A stretch of DNA of 64,000 nucleotides from Fibrella rubiginis (GCF_017353185.1 NZ_JAFMYV010000001.1:124001-188000), one strand, 5' to 3'. Numbered from the stretch's first letter, positions 15,130-24,300 are shown. Numbers and translations: made by a program. Notes: generated from the letters alone by a model not told the origin.

Positions 15130-18100
15130 ATGCCTCATATCCTTCGCATTGATACCGACCCTAACGTTAGTCAGCAGAACCATAATGGCTGGACGGGGAG
15201 TCAGGCGGGCCTGACGGGCAACCGCATCGAACATATTCCCGATACGCTCACGGGCGCGGCGGGTGGTGCCGCCGGGGCTGCTGCCAAAGCCGGAACGTCT
15301 ATTCCCTCTCCGTTTGCGCGGCTGTATTTGTTCGACACGGCGTTTCGGATGGTGAAAAACAACCTGCAGCCTGCCGAATTAAGCATGTACCACGTGCTGG
15401 TGTCGCACACGCTCGATCTGCTGGAACTGCTGTTTCAGGCGGGCAACACCGACGACCTGACCTATAAGCTCTGGAACAAAGCCGAGCGGCTGGGTAAGCT
15501 GGGTACGGCTGTGGGCGGCGCGGCACGGCATCCGCATCAGGTGCTGGCCAAGGCGCTGGAACTTGATTTCCGGAACGAACTGGCGACGGTGCAGACCACC
15601 ACGATGATCTATTACAAAGGCGCCCTGCTGGGTGGCACTACGCCGCTGACGCTGGTGTTCACATCGCCCAACTGGGAGCAGGAACGTCAGAACAAGTTTA
15701 TAGATCCGCCCAAAAGCAGTACGGGCCGGGTGCTGTTTCAGAACGAATACATGCCTCTGCACAGCCGCGACGAGGGTTTTACAACCTATCTGCGCCGCTG
15801 GTATGAGCAGTATAACAACATGTTGCCTGCGGGCGGCTTCAAGGAATACCTCTACCGTGTGTTCTTCGACAGCCAACTGGTGCCGCCACTGTCGGCGGGG
15901 TTGACGCTGGCTAATTTTGAACCCATTCAGGTGCGGGGCGAAAGCACGACGGTGTTGCAGGTGCTGCCCGGCGTGCCGCTGTATCGCGTTCGGGAAGACG
16001 ACGTGCTGAATGACATCGAAGACAGTTCGGACTTCGTGATGCAGCCGACGGTGGATTTTTACAGCCGAGAAATGCAAAACGGCACGGCCACGGGAGTTCG
16101 CAAACCGCTGGCCCTGGCATCGCGGATGGACGTAGCGGGACGATACGTAAAAAATACGGTCTGGAACGCCAACACCGTCATTATGCGGCAGCGTGATCTG
16201 GGCAGTGGCTTTCTTCTGTCGGAGCGGTTCCTGCCGGGGGTCGACAACGTGAAATATCCGTTTGTGACGACCGACGATTTTCTGGAGGATTTTCTGGTAC
16301 AGATGCCCTACAAGCTCAACAGCGGGCGTTTTTTCACCGGCACCCCCGGCGACATGGAGTTTCTACTGCCCGTACGGAAAGAGTACTTCAACTTCTTCCG
16401 GCTCGAAGATCTGCCCAAACAGCTTACCCTTCGCACGGAAGACCGGGGCCTGGACCGCATTGTGATTGCATCACTGACGATCCCGATTAAAAACAGCCGC
16501 ACGGTTACGTTCCGGAAAGAATATAATCTTGGCAACCCCGACACCATGCTCGAGTTCCGGGCGGGGCTGGCCTGCTTTCCGTTCTATCGCATCACCCTGC
16601 CCGACCCTCAGTTGCAGGCCCTGAACGAGTATACGGTGATGCTGCTCGACGCCAGTAAGGACGAAGCGAACTTCCACGCGGGCCGGTCGGTGCGGTTTTT
16701 CCAGTTCGATCAGGTAGTAAACAACCAGCCGCTGGTGGTGGCTGCGCCGGAACACCGTACGCCCAAATCGGGACCCACGCAGGCGGCTTCGTATTATTAT
16801 AAAGTGCCACAGGCGTTTGACCTGATCGAGGTACAATTGCAGCGCAATGGCATGCCGTATCGTGGTTTGGTGCTACCCAAATTCACGCTCATCAGCGAAC
16901 GGGGTTACAAGCCGTTTACCTTCGCCATCGACTTTGGTACGTCCAATACGCACGTGGCCTACAGCGACGGTAACATGGGAAACAGTGAGCCTAAAACGCT
17001 GTCGATCAGCGATGATAAGGTCAATCTGGACAACGACGAACTGCAGATGGTGGCCCTTAATAAACCCTACGACGGCTACGAGGCCCAGACGCCGTATGCG
17101 CGCTATCGGCTGCCGGTGAGTTATGGTAAACTGCCTGAAATGGAGCGGTTTATCCGTCGCGAATTTGTGCCCGCTATCATTGGTAAGGAGTATGGTTCGC
17201 CGTTTACGTTCCCATTGAGAACCACGGTTTACGAGAAAACGGGTTCAGCCGACGCGGGCGATAACCTGTTCAGCAAGATCAACCTGGGCTTTAATATCGA
17301 CCTTGAAGACGGCAGCACGGGCGTGAACCGTTACGTGACGAACCTGAAATGGTTGTTTGAAAATCAGCCTGGCGACCCCATGAACCGCCCCCGCGTCCGG
17401 GCGTTTTTCGAGGCAATGCTGCTCCTGATTCGCAACAAAATCCTGCTCAACCAGGGCAATTTAACCGATACCAAAATTACGTGGCTGGCTCCGACGAGTA
17501 TGCAGGCCGACACAGAAGATAAACTGGTTGAGGAGTGGGAGAAGGCGTTTCGGCGGGTGTTCAAAACCACGCAGTACTTCCGCCCCACGCCCGTTCCCGA
17601 ATCGCTGGCTCCGCATTTCTACCTCGTTACGAAGGGCGTAAAATCATTCGCAGATGCCGTGAACGTGGACATTGGGGGCGGTACGGCCGATATTATGCTG
17701 TTTATGAAGCAGCAGAACCGCTACCTCAACACCTCATTCCGGTTTGCGGGCTACGACATCTGGGGTGGTGGGTTAAATCAGCAGGGTCACCCGTCGCACC
17801 AAAAAGACAACGGCTTCATCCTGAATTATTTGCAGTATCGCCGTACGCTTAGTCAGGCTCCGGCGCCAGAAGATCAGATCTTGGATACGTTCCTGGCCAA
17901 TAATGATCTGAGCGCCGAAGACATCGTGAGCCTGCTGTTCCGCAACAACGACCATTATAAGTTCACCCAGTCCATTGTCGACGGACGGCCTGCGCTACGG
18001 ATCGTACTGTTTTTGCACTACTCGGCCATTGTGTACCACTTGGTGCAACTCATCGAAGCGAACGAGTTAGCCTTGCCTCGTTATCTGACGTTTACGGGTC

Positions 18101-18798
18101 GGGGGAGCCAGTATCTGAAGATGCTGGGGTCGTCGCGGCGGCTGATCGAGTTTACCAAAATGCTGTTCAACGCGTATTCGACCCTGCCCGTGCCGAGCGA
18201 TTTCGAAGTGGTGCTGAGCGAGAACCCAAAAGAGACGACGGCCAATGGCGCAGTGCTGTTTGAGAACGCCAGTCCAATGGAAAAAGCCAAGTACGACACC
18301 CGCCAGACGGCCTGCTACTGGGGCAATGCACCGTTGGAACAAAAGGCGTTGCCTGCTCCGGCTGAGGCACAGCAGGACACTAGTTTTGGTGCGCCCATTA
18401 CTACGTGGGGTTCGCAATCGGTACACAGTCCGTCGGTTGCGCCGGGGCAAAAGGTGGTTAACGCGCCATTTGAATACCGCCGTACCAAGATTGGCGAGGT
18501 GAGTGGTGACCGCGCCTTCCACGACTCAGTGCTCACCAACGTGAAGCTGTTCCTGGAAAAGACGCTAACCGACCGCGACATTGCCTATTTCCTGAGCGAA
18601 CACAAAATTCAGACACCAGAGCAGTATTTGCCGTTCCTGCTGGGTTCAGACGTGACGCGCAACGGTGCCCTGTACGACAGCTATATGCTGGCCCGGATGG
18701 GGATGGAGCAGGAGCCGAACCAAGCCGTTTCGGAGACGTACTTCTTCCTGCCGCTGAAGCACGCGCTCTACGAGTTATCGAAGCAAATTGCCGGATGA
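15130..18798 (+). CDS. Large actin/Hsp70 (ASKHA)-like ATPase
   Basis: 1222 aa. Residues ~1-590 form an unrecognised mainly beta-rich domain. From 599 the actin/Hsp70 fold begins: phosphate-1 loop A-I-D-F-G-T-S-N-T-H (599-608), phosphate-2 D-I-G-G-G-T-A-D (847-854) and adenosine motif L-T-F-T-G-R-G-S-Q (986-994). These three, in order and with the right spacing, define the ASKHA ATPase core, as in SrfB-like and Hsp70-family proteins. A Gly/Ala-rich patch follows residue 40. It is expected to be soluble and to bind ATP. It is the neighbour of the tubulin-like protein, so the two cytomotive folds are adjacent. Alternatives: a chaperone or an SrfB homologue. Confidence 0.8.
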   Translation: MPHILRIDTDPNVSQQNHNGWTGSQAGLTGNRIEHIPDTLTGAAGGAAGAAAKAGTSIPSPFARLYLFDTAFRMVKNNLQPAELSMYHVLVSHTLDLLELLFQAGNTDDLTYKLWNKAERLGKLGTAVGGAARHPHQVLAKALELDFRNELATVQTTTMIYYKGALLGGTTPLTLVFTSPNWEQERQNKFIDPPKSSTGRVLFQNEYMPLHSRDEGFTTYLRRWYEQYNNMLPAGGFKEYLYRVFFDSQLVPPLSAGLTLANFEPIQVRGESTTVLQVLPGVPLYRVREDDVLNDIEDSSDFVMQPTVDFYSREMQNGTATGVRKPLALASRMDVAGRYVKNTVWNANTVIMRQRDLGSGFLLSERFLPGVDNVKYPFVTTDDFLEDFLVQMPYKLNSGRFFTGTPGDMEFLLPVRKEYFNFFRLEDLPKQLTLRTEDRGLDRIVIASLTIPIKNSRTVTFRKEYNLGNPDTMLEFRAGLACFPFYRITLPDPQLQALNEYTVMLLDASKDEANFHAGRSVRFFQFDQVVNNQPLVVAAPEHRTPKSGPTQAASYYYKVPQAFDLIEVQLQRNGMPYRGLVLPKFTLISERGYKPFTFAIDFGTSNTHVAYSDGNMGNSEPKTLSISDDKVNLDNDELQMVALNKPYDGYEAQTPYARYRLPVSYGKLPEMERFIRREFVPAIIGKEYGSPFTFPLRTTVYEKTGSADAGDNLFSKINLGFNIDLEDGSTGVNRYVTNLKWLFENQPGDPMNRPRVRAFFEAMLLLIRNKILLNQGNLTDTKITWLAPTSMQADTEDKLVEEWEKAFRRVFKTTQYFRPTPVPESLAPHFYLVTKGVKSFADAVNVDIGGGTADIMLFMKQQNRYLNTSFRFAGYDIWGGGLNQQGHPSHQKDNGFILNYLQYRRTLSQAPAPEDQILDTFLANNDLSAEDIVSLLFRNNDHYKFTQSIVDGRPALRIVLFLHYSAIVYHLVQLIEANELALPRYLTFTGRGSQYLKMLGSSRRLIEFTKMLFNAYSTLPVPSDFEVVLSENPKETTANGAVLFENASPMEKAKYDTRQTACYWGNAPLEQKALPAPAEAQQDTSFGAPITTWGSQSVHSPSVAPGQKVVNAPFEYRRTKIGEVSGDRAFHDSVLTNVKLFLEKTLTDRDIAYFLSEHKIQTPEQYLPFLLGSDVTRNGALYDSYMLARMGMEQEPNQAVSETYFFLPLKHALYELSKQIAG

Positions 18799-18805
18799 AA
18801 AATGA

Positions 18806-18916
18806 GTTTGAAGTCTAAGGTTTAAAGTTGCGGTCCCGTGTCCGGGCTGACGCATGTGAATTGCTGACGCGTCAGCCCGGACGCGGGACCGCAACTTTAA
18901 ACCTTAGACTTTAAAC
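18806..18916. repeat. Word-built inverted repeat 7 (GTTTAAAG words, GCTGACGC tip)
   Basis: Near-perfect arms of about 48 bp: left 18806-18853 (GTTTGAAGTCTAAGGTTTAA, then AGTTGCGGTCCCGTGTCCGG and GCTGACGC), right 18869-18916. The spacer between arms contains a further GCTGAC. Confidence 0.95.
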
Positions 18917-18941
18917 ATTGAACTTCCTTCCTCTAAACCTT

Positions 18942-20465
18942 ATGAAAACCATCACCACCCTTTTGCTGACTGTTATCGCTATGGCTGCCACTGCTCAAAC
19001 ACCGTCGCAGGAGCCAACGGGCATTGAAAAAGGTACCCTCGGCATGACCAAAGCCACGCTGGAGTTTCTGGCTACTGATCAGAAGACGTTTCCGGCGGCC
19101 AAAAAAACCGTTTGCACCGACTGCAACACGTATGCCGATTTGTCGATGTTCATCAAAGACAACAACCTGAAAAAGGCCGACGTGCTGGTCAACGACATCA
19201 AGAAGCATAGCCTGAAGCTCAACGACGAATTTGCCGCCGACGCGTTTACCAGCGAAGGAGCCGTACTGGATAGCCTTCGTAAGTATGTGATCAACCGGAT
19301 TACGAGCGGGTCCGAACGGCAGCATCGGACTAAACTCGCATCGTTTTCGGCTTACCAAACCAAAATGATGGCCCTAGCGGGTGGACAAAACCCCGAAAAG
19401 GCAGTGGCTGAGCAAGCAGGTGCCACTGACGAAGCTGATTCGGAAACGCCTCCCGCCAATGATACAGCGGCTCCATCGTCGGGTGGGGGTAGCACATGGC
19501 CGCTGTGGGTGCTGTCGGTGTTGAGCCTTATGGGTGTGGGCTATCTTTACTGGCAATTGATGCAATCGGGCAAGGGAGGCGCTAAGGCTGATACCAGTGC
19601 CCTTGAAACACAACTAGCTGGTTTGCAAGACGATAACCGACGGCTTAACATGATGTTGTCTGAACTGTCGAACCGGCTGACGATGGTAGAAAAACGCCAG
19701 ACTACGGCCTCACGTCCCGGAGAACCAAACCGCCCCGCCGACCTCAACCGCCCGGCCGACCGCATGCAACCGGGCATCAACCCGGCGGCTTCGGCCAACC
19801 AACCGCGGCAGCCGCAACCAGGCGGACCTATGGGTAACAACCCGGTTAATCCCGGTAACGTACCCAACACGTCCGCATCACCTGCTCAACAGCCACCAGC
19901 CCAGGCTACTAACCAGCCTGGAGCAAGCATGGCGGGCCCGTCGGCCCTGCGCCCAACACCGCCTGTAACGCCGCCACCCAGTCAGCGCGAAGCTGAGCCG
20001 ATGGCAGGAACAACCAACCCGGCATCCATACCTTTGTCTGTGACGCCCCCGCCCACCGCGCCTGTTTCTCAGGCTCCGCAGCCCGTTGCCGCCACACCGG
20101 TAGTCCCACCGCCAGTAACGCCCCCTGCTCCACCCGCGGCACCTACCCGGTTGTTTGCCCGAACGGCTGACTTAGGTAATGGTTTCAGTGTCAGTGGGTT
20201 ATTGGATCATGCAGAACGAGGTACGGTGTATGAACTGGAATTAACCAGCCCCCAAACAGCCCTGTTCAACGTTAGCAATGCACCCGACGCACAGCAGGTA
20301 GCGATGAGCGACCCATATTCGTATCTGAGCGATGCCTGTCTGTATGAGAACCAGCCTAACACCCAGTCGGGTACGGCGCGTATTCAAACCATTGCTCCTG
20401 GCAAACTGGTGCTTCAAGGTGATAAATGGCAGATCACGGAAAAAGCCCGGATTGGATTTGTTTAG
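18942..20465 (+). CDS. Secreted/single-span protein with proline-rich linker
   Basis: 507 aa from the ATG at 18942 (MKTITTLLLTVIAMAATAQ), giving a signal peptide of ~20 residues. A Cys-x-x-Cys pair (58-61) follows, then a helical region to ~150, a membrane span W-P-L-W-V-L-S-V-L-S-L-M-G-V-G-Y (~186-206), a coiled coil (~215-250) and a long Pro/Ala/Gln/Asn-rich unstructured linker (~255-405). The C-terminal ~100 residues are folded (TRLFARTADLGNGFSVSGLL onward). The order suggests an outside helical domain and an inside tail, or the reverse. The gene sits between the Hsp70-like and WG-like genes, each separated by a word repeat. No family recognised. Confidence 0.7.
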   Translation: MKTITTLLLTVIAMAATAQTPSQEPTGIEKGTLGMTKATLEFLATDQKTFPAAKKTVCTDCNTYADLSMFIKDNNLKKADVLVNDIKKHSLKLNDEFAADAFTSEGAVLDSLRKYVINRITSGSERQHRTKLASFSAYQTKMMALAGGQNPEKAVAEQAGATDEADSETPPANDTAAPSSGGGSTWPLWVLSVLSLMGVGYLYWQLMQSGKGGAKADTSALETQLAGLQDDNRRLNMMLSELSNRLTMVEKRQTTASRPGEPNRPADLNRPADRMQPGINPAASANQPRQPQPGGPMGNNPVNPGNVPNTSASPAQQPPAQATNQPGASMAGPSALRPTPPVTPPPSQREAEPMAGTTNPASIPLSVTPPPTAPVSQAPQPVAATPVVPPPVTPPAPPAAPTRLFARTADLGNGFSVSGLLDHAERGTVYELELTSPQTALFNVSNAPDAQQVAMSDPYSYLSDACLYENQPNTQSGTARIQTIAPGKLVLQGDKWQITEKARIGFV

Positions 20466-20473
20466 GCGAGTAT

Positions 20474-20557
20474 AAGGTTCAATGTCCGGGGTCCAATGTT
20501 CGGAGCCACGTCAAAAAGTAATTTTGCTTTGGACATGGAACAGTAGACATTGAACTT
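20474..20557. repeat. Word-built inverted repeat 8 (GTTCAATGTCC words, degenerate)
   Basis: A weaker member: left AAGGTTCAATGTCC, then GGGGTCCAATGTTC; right GGACATGGAACAGTAGACAT and TGAACTT. Pairing is interrupted but clear at the outer ends. It occupies the spacer between the two single-span protein genes. Confidence 0.75.
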
Positions 20558-20564
20558 CTTTTCA

Positions 20565-21851
20565 ATGACGCAGGACGATTTACGCGAACGGATTAAGAAT
20601 GAACTGGTGCTGCACGAAGGCAACATTGCCGACTGGCAGTGGAACCGTACCGGCTTGCCTGCCGAGGCCACCGAGTTAGGTATTACCGATTTTCCCCGGT
20701 TGGTGGAGGACGTCAGTCGGGCGCTCAACACACGGTTTAGCAAAATTCTGGAGTTGCAGGCGGCAATCCGAAAAGCGGGGGTTGATAATGAAAAACACCT
20801 CTCAGGTCTTCAGATTGACCTTTTTGCGCAGGATGCTGACCGGCTGGGTTTATCGCGGACGTTTATAACGGAGCAATGGATCCCTCATATTCTGGCTCAA
20901 TTGCCCGATGCCGCCGAGCCGGCTCCCACGTCTTCTGCCAGTGCGAAAACTGATCCAGTTTTGGCTGCTCCAGCCCCAACACCAGTACCACCGACCAGCA
21001 CCAGTGGTGAGTCAGCAGAGCGGATGCAGCAGAAAGTCCGCGATATTCTGGACGATTACAAAGAACACATTCCTGCCAATGCTATCCGGGGCCTGTTTCG
21101 GGCCATTGATTACGACGAAACTGCGCTGGCCGACGCCGTGAAAACGTATTTGTCGACCAACTTTTACGCGGCTGAAACCGAACCCGCCGGCCAGTCTCTC
21201 CGCGACAAGCTCACCTCCACCGACTGGCGGCACCTGGCGTGGTGGGATCGGCCCACGTCGCCGCCACCGGCCCCGGTTGCTGTTCAGGCACCACCCGCTG
21301 CACCCGTTCCCGCTGCGCCAGTACCCCCCGCGAAAAAGTCGACCGGGCTTCGCGACTTTTTTATGGCCCTGCTCATTGCCGGGGGGCTCATTGGGTTTGT
21401 GGTTGTGTTGGTGCGCAGTCAGCGGGGTAATCAGGCGGATCAACAGAAAACGCAGGCAACTAAACCGGCTCAGGTAGATGAGTCTGCAAGTTCGGTACCG
21501 CCCAGGCGCGAGTCGAACAAGGAACGTCGCCGTCGTTTAGCCAAAGAAGCGCGGCAGGCGGCAGAGGCCGCAAAACTGGCCCGTACGCAGGCAGCACCAC
21601 AACCCTCGACCGATGCCGCCCGTGGTACTGGTGCTAATGCTGATAAGCCCTACGATGAACTGCTCAACGATGTGGGCCAGTATGGCGAACGGGCGGCTAA
21701 AAAAGGCGGCCAATGGGGCCTCTGGCGTAGCGGAAAGTGGTTTATCGAACCCCAGTACGACGACATCAGTGTCTTCAACAACGGCCGCGCCACCGTGACC
21801 AACAATGGCCACAGCTACGAGATCGATCGGTTTGGCGATAGAGTGAAGTGA
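20565..21851 (+). CDS. Single-span protein with C-terminal WG-like repeat
   Basis: 428 aa from the ATG at 20565; the frame opens 5 codons earlier inside the repeat. Residues 1-240 carry two helical segments separated by a Pro/Ala/Thr-rich linker (~110-150), the second (MQQKVRDILDDYKEHIPANA) repeating features of the first. A Pro/Ala linker follows, then one membrane span L-L-I-A-G-G-L-I-G-F-V-V-V-L-V (~268-283) and a Lys/Arg/Ala-rich helix. The C-terminus (~376-420) reads G-Q-W-G-L-W-R-S-G-K-W-F-I-E-P-Q-Y-D, the WG repeat pattern. The TGA stop lies inside inverted repeat 9. Role unknown; the membrane span and location suggest a membrane partner of the cytomotive proteins. Confidence 0.7.
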   Translation: MTQDDLRERIKNELVLHEGNIADWQWNRTGLPAEATELGITDFPRLVEDVSRALNTRFSKILELQAAIRKAGVDNEKHLSGLQIDLFAQDADRLGLSRTFITEQWIPHILAQLPDAAEPAPTSSASAKTDPVLAAPAPTPVPPTSTSGESAERMQQKVRDILDDYKEHIPANAIRGLFRAIDYDETALADAVKTYLSTNFYAAETEPAGQSLRDKLTSTDWRHLAWWDRPTSPPPAPVAVQAPPAAPVPAAPVPPAKKSTGLRDFFMALLIAGGLIGFVVVLVRSQRGNQADQQKTQATKPAQVDESASSVPPRRESNKERRRRLAKEARQAAEAAKLARTQAAPQPSTDAARGTGANADKPYDELLNDVGQYGERAAKKGGQWGLWRSGKWFIEPQYDDISVFNNGRATVTNNGHSYEIDRFGDRVK

Positions 21852-21953
21852 TTTACGATGTACGAATTACGATGTACGATTTGTTGCTGACGCAGGACTA
21901 TTCGTGCGTCAGCAACAAATCGTACATCGTAATTCGTACATCGTAAATCACTT
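21846..21953. repeat. Word-built inverted repeat 9 (TACGATG words, GCTGACGC tip), perfect 48-bp arms
   Basis: Arms 21846-21893 and 21906-21953 are perfectly complementary over 48 bp, with a 12-nt loop. Words: GTGATTTACGATGTACGAAT, TACGATGTACGAT, then TTGTTGCTGACGC. Both convergent genes end inside it: TGA at 21849-21851 (+) and TGA at 21948-21950 (-). It could act as a terminator in both directions, but lacks T runs. Confidence 0.97.
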
Positions 21954-22844
21954 TCCCACTTGCACCGTGAGGTACTGAAACTTAGTGGCGTCGGTGAAGG
22001 AGATGAAGCCCACGCTGTTGCCCTTGAAGTTTCGATAGGGGTGAGGGCTGTCTTCTACTTCTTTGCCGTTTACATAAAAGTGCAGGTCGTCGCCGGTGCG
22101 GCGGATGGTGAGCGTGTTGCGAACGGGGTCAATCGGCACTTTGGCGTTGGTAGGCTTACCGGGCATATACGAAGCCATAGCCGTGCCATTCACGCGGGTG
22201 TAAAGCGACACTTTCTGGGTGCCGATAAGCCGAAACTGACAGTAGTTGTTCGTGTCTTTCACGCCAATCAACAAGCCGCCATCTGGCTGTGAACCAACGG
22301 GTACAACCATTTCCACACTTACCGTAAACGTATCGGCTTTGTTCAGATTCAGGTCGTTGGGGAGCTTGATGTAGCTGCGGCCGGGGCGGGTCAGGGCGGG
22401 CTTTTCTTTACGGATGTAATAGCTGTCTTTGGCTACTTCCAGCACAAAACCGTTACGTTTGCCCACCAGCCAGCCGTTATGGTTGTCGGCGAAGGTTTCC
22501 AGAAACGAGGTGGTCTTTTCCCTTGTCGGCTCCGTGGCTTTTGTTGCTGCAGGTTTGGTGTCGCTGGCTACAACAGGACTGGCTTCTGCTTTCGGCGTGG
22601 GCGTTTTGGTTGCCACAGCCACTGTTTTGGCCGTTGGTTTGGTTGCTTCGGCAACCGGCGCAGGGGCTACCTTAGTCGCTTTGGTTTTGCGGCCCGGTTT
22701 GGTCGCAACTGCCGTAGCCACGGTGTCGGTTGCCGTAATACCCAATGTAGTCCAGTCGCTGGCTGCCGAGACAACGTTGGCTTTCTGGCCAAAAGTAGTG
22801 ATTGAAACCAGGGAAACGGTAAGAAACAGGAGGAATGAACGCAT
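21948..22844 (-). CDS. Secreted protein with concanavalin-like (LamG/DUF1080-type) C-terminal domain
   Basis: 298 aa. Signal peptide MRSFLLFLTVSLVSITTFGQ (1-20), a low-complexity Ala/Thr/Lys/Pro region (~30-105, made of repeated T-K-A-x and A-T-K-P units), then a globular domain (~110-298). The latter has the jelly-roll features of LamG-type folds: D-N-H-N-G-W, R-S-Y-I-K-L-P, D-T-N-N-Y-C-Q-F-R-L-I-G and L-H-F-Y-V-N-G-K-E-V near the end. Such domains bind glycans or Ca2+. It is the last gene of a three-gene operon; the upstream gene ends 10 nt before it. Confidence 0.7.
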   Translation of the reverse strand: MRSFLLFLTVSLVSITTFGQKANVVSAASDWTTLGITATDTVATAVATKPGRKTKATKVAPAPVAEATKPTAKTVAVATKTPTPKAEASPVVASDTKPAATKATEPTREKTTSFLETFADNHNGWLVGKRNGFVLEVAKDSYYIRKEKPALTRPGRSYIKLPNDLNLNKADTFTVSVEMVVPVGSQPDGGLLIGVKDTNNYCQFRLIGTQKVSLYTRVNGTAMASYMPGKPTNAKVPIDPVRNTLTIRRTGDDLHFYVNGKEVEDSPHPYRNFKGNSVGFISFTDATKFQYLTVQVGK

Positions 22845-22854
22845 AAGAAATAGC

Positions 22855-23694
22855 TTAAAACGAGTAGCGAAACAAGGCCACGGGTGTGTTGGCCTGGTAG
22901 TTTACATTGAGCGATATGGCGGGCTGTTTTCGGGCGGTCCGCTGATTGCGAAGGCCTTTAAGCAGCGTCAGCGTTACGTCGGTGAGCCAGATCAGGCCTG
23001 CCGCGCGGGTGGCGATGTAGTACCGCTGATGTGCCGAATTCGCTTGCTGGTAATAGGCTTCCCCATCGGTTTCAGACGGCGACCGACTGTAGGCGTCATA
23101 GGCCTGCGTGGCTTCGCCCTGCTGCCCGGCTCCATAGATTAGAAGCCCATAGGCCGCTACTGTTACCAACGGACGAAAGCCCACTTTGGGTGTTGGGTTC
23201 TGCACAAAAATATTGCCGATACCCGGTGCCAGCGCCGACAGCAATGCCCATCCTGGTCCGTTGTACCGTCGGGTAGCCACGCTTTCGTACGGCTTGTCTT
23301 CGGCGGCGGGCGGTTCGGGTTTGGGTGTTTCAACTGCACCAGCACCAAGCTGTTTCACCAACACAACCGCCCGGACTTCTTCGCGGAGCAGCAACTTGTT
23401 TTCCCGCAGGTTCCAGACTACTTTTTTGTCGCGTCCGTCGGTCTGATTTTGGCCAATCGCCCCCGACACATTAGCGGCATTGGGCCTGACCAAAATGCCC
23501 GACCGGCGTTGCAACCGCACGTAGATTGAGTCGCTGGGCTGGGCGTTTTTCAGGTCGTAATAAATGTCAATGGATTGCTGATTGGCGGCGCGCATCCGCA
23601 CGTTGCTGACGCGGCCCTGTCCCAGCGCGCTGGTGGTAATGCCAACAAAGGCCAGGAAAAGCCAGCCACGAAAAGTAGGTAGTGAGATCGTCAT
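22855..23694 (-). CDS. Secreted membrane-associated protein, function unknown
   Basis: 279 aa. There is an N-terminal hydrophobic signal (to ~25, ending TSALGQG), a beta-rich domain (~28-110, with S-N-V-R-M-R-A-A-N-Q-Q-S-I-D-I-Y-Y-D at its start), a Pro-rich linker near 130, and a C-terminal region with two hydrophobic segments (G-P-G-W-A-L-L-S-A-L-A-P-G-I-G and P-L-V-T-V-A-A-Y-G-L-L-I-Y). The C-terminal pattern is like small membrane proteins that follow an envelope beta domain in Bacteroidota. Middle gene of the 24044-21948 operon. No firm family. Confidence 0.6.
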   Translation of the reverse strand: MTISLPTFRGWLFLAFVGITTSALGQGRVSNVRMRAANQQSIDIYYDLKNAQPSDSIYVRLQRRSGILVRPNAANVSGAIGQNQTDGRDKKVVWNLRENKLLLREEVRAVVLVKQLGAGAVETPKPEPPAAEDKPYESVATRRYNGPGWALLSALAPGIGNIFVQNPTPKVGFRPLVTVAAYGLLIYGAGQQGEATQAYDAYSRSPSETDGEAYYQQANSAHQRYYIATRAAGLIWLTDVTLTLLKGLRNQRTARKQPAISLNVNYQANTPVALFRYSF

Positions 23695-23711
23695 GGTGGA
23701 AAAGCGAATGG

Positions 23712-24044
23712 CTAGTTGTTAACGGTGATAGACCGGGTGGCAAGGGCGGTTTGGCTACACGAATTGGTCAGCGTAGCCTTGATAAGGTAGGTACCTGCTT
23801 TGTCGTAACTATAAGCCGTGCGCACACCGGTCTGGGGCAACGCCCGGCTGTCGCCGAAATCCCAGCTAACAGATCGGATGTCGGCACTGGGATTTTGGAG
23901 GAATAAATCGGCCTGTAGGCGGGTAATGGTGGCTCCAATGGTCGCTGAAGGCGGGATACAGTTGGCGAAACTGCGGCGTTCGAGCGTAAAGGATTCACAA
24001 CCCAGCAGGGCTGTTAGTATACAGGATAGGAGTAGGGTCTTCAT
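23712..24044 (-). CDS. Lipoprotein with PKD domain
   Basis: 110 aa from the ATG at 24044; an upstream extension to 24152 would place the signal in mid-chain. The lipobox is L-T-A-L-L-G-C (C16). After a Cys-containing link the PKD fold follows: S-V-S-W-D-F-G-D-S-R at ~65, and Y-S-Y-D-K-A-G-T-Y-L-I-K-A-T-L-T-N near 80, the two signature strands of PKD beta sandwiches. It is first in the operon (17-nt gap to the next gene) and likely an envelope-anchored surface protein. Confidence 0.8.
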   Translation of the reverse strand: MKTLLLSCILTALLGCESFTLERRSFANCIPPSATIGATITRLQADLFLQNPSADIRSVSWDFGDSRALPQTGVRTAYSYDKAGTYLIKATLTNSCSQTALATRSITVNN

Positions 24045-24300
24045 GCAGTTGGAGGCAGAGAAGGCTAAATACGCACTTTTTGGGGAAAGAAACGGACCGC
24101 AACTTGAGCCAATGGCGTAAAATTGCTCACACATGGCCCAGCGCGTTAGCAATTTTTGTACCAGTCGCTCTAGTTGAGGGCTCTATATCCCAAATCAACC
24201 AATTTCGGGCAAAGTGAGTTGTCTTTTATATAACGTACAAGTAATGGGCTAAATAGGATAAAATAAGGAATTTTTCCCTACCCGTTCATGCCCTTTGCTT

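Noticed and set aside
24045..24152. Extended N-terminus of the PKD lipoprotein
   Set aside because: The lipobox starts from the ATG at 24044; the extension would bury it.
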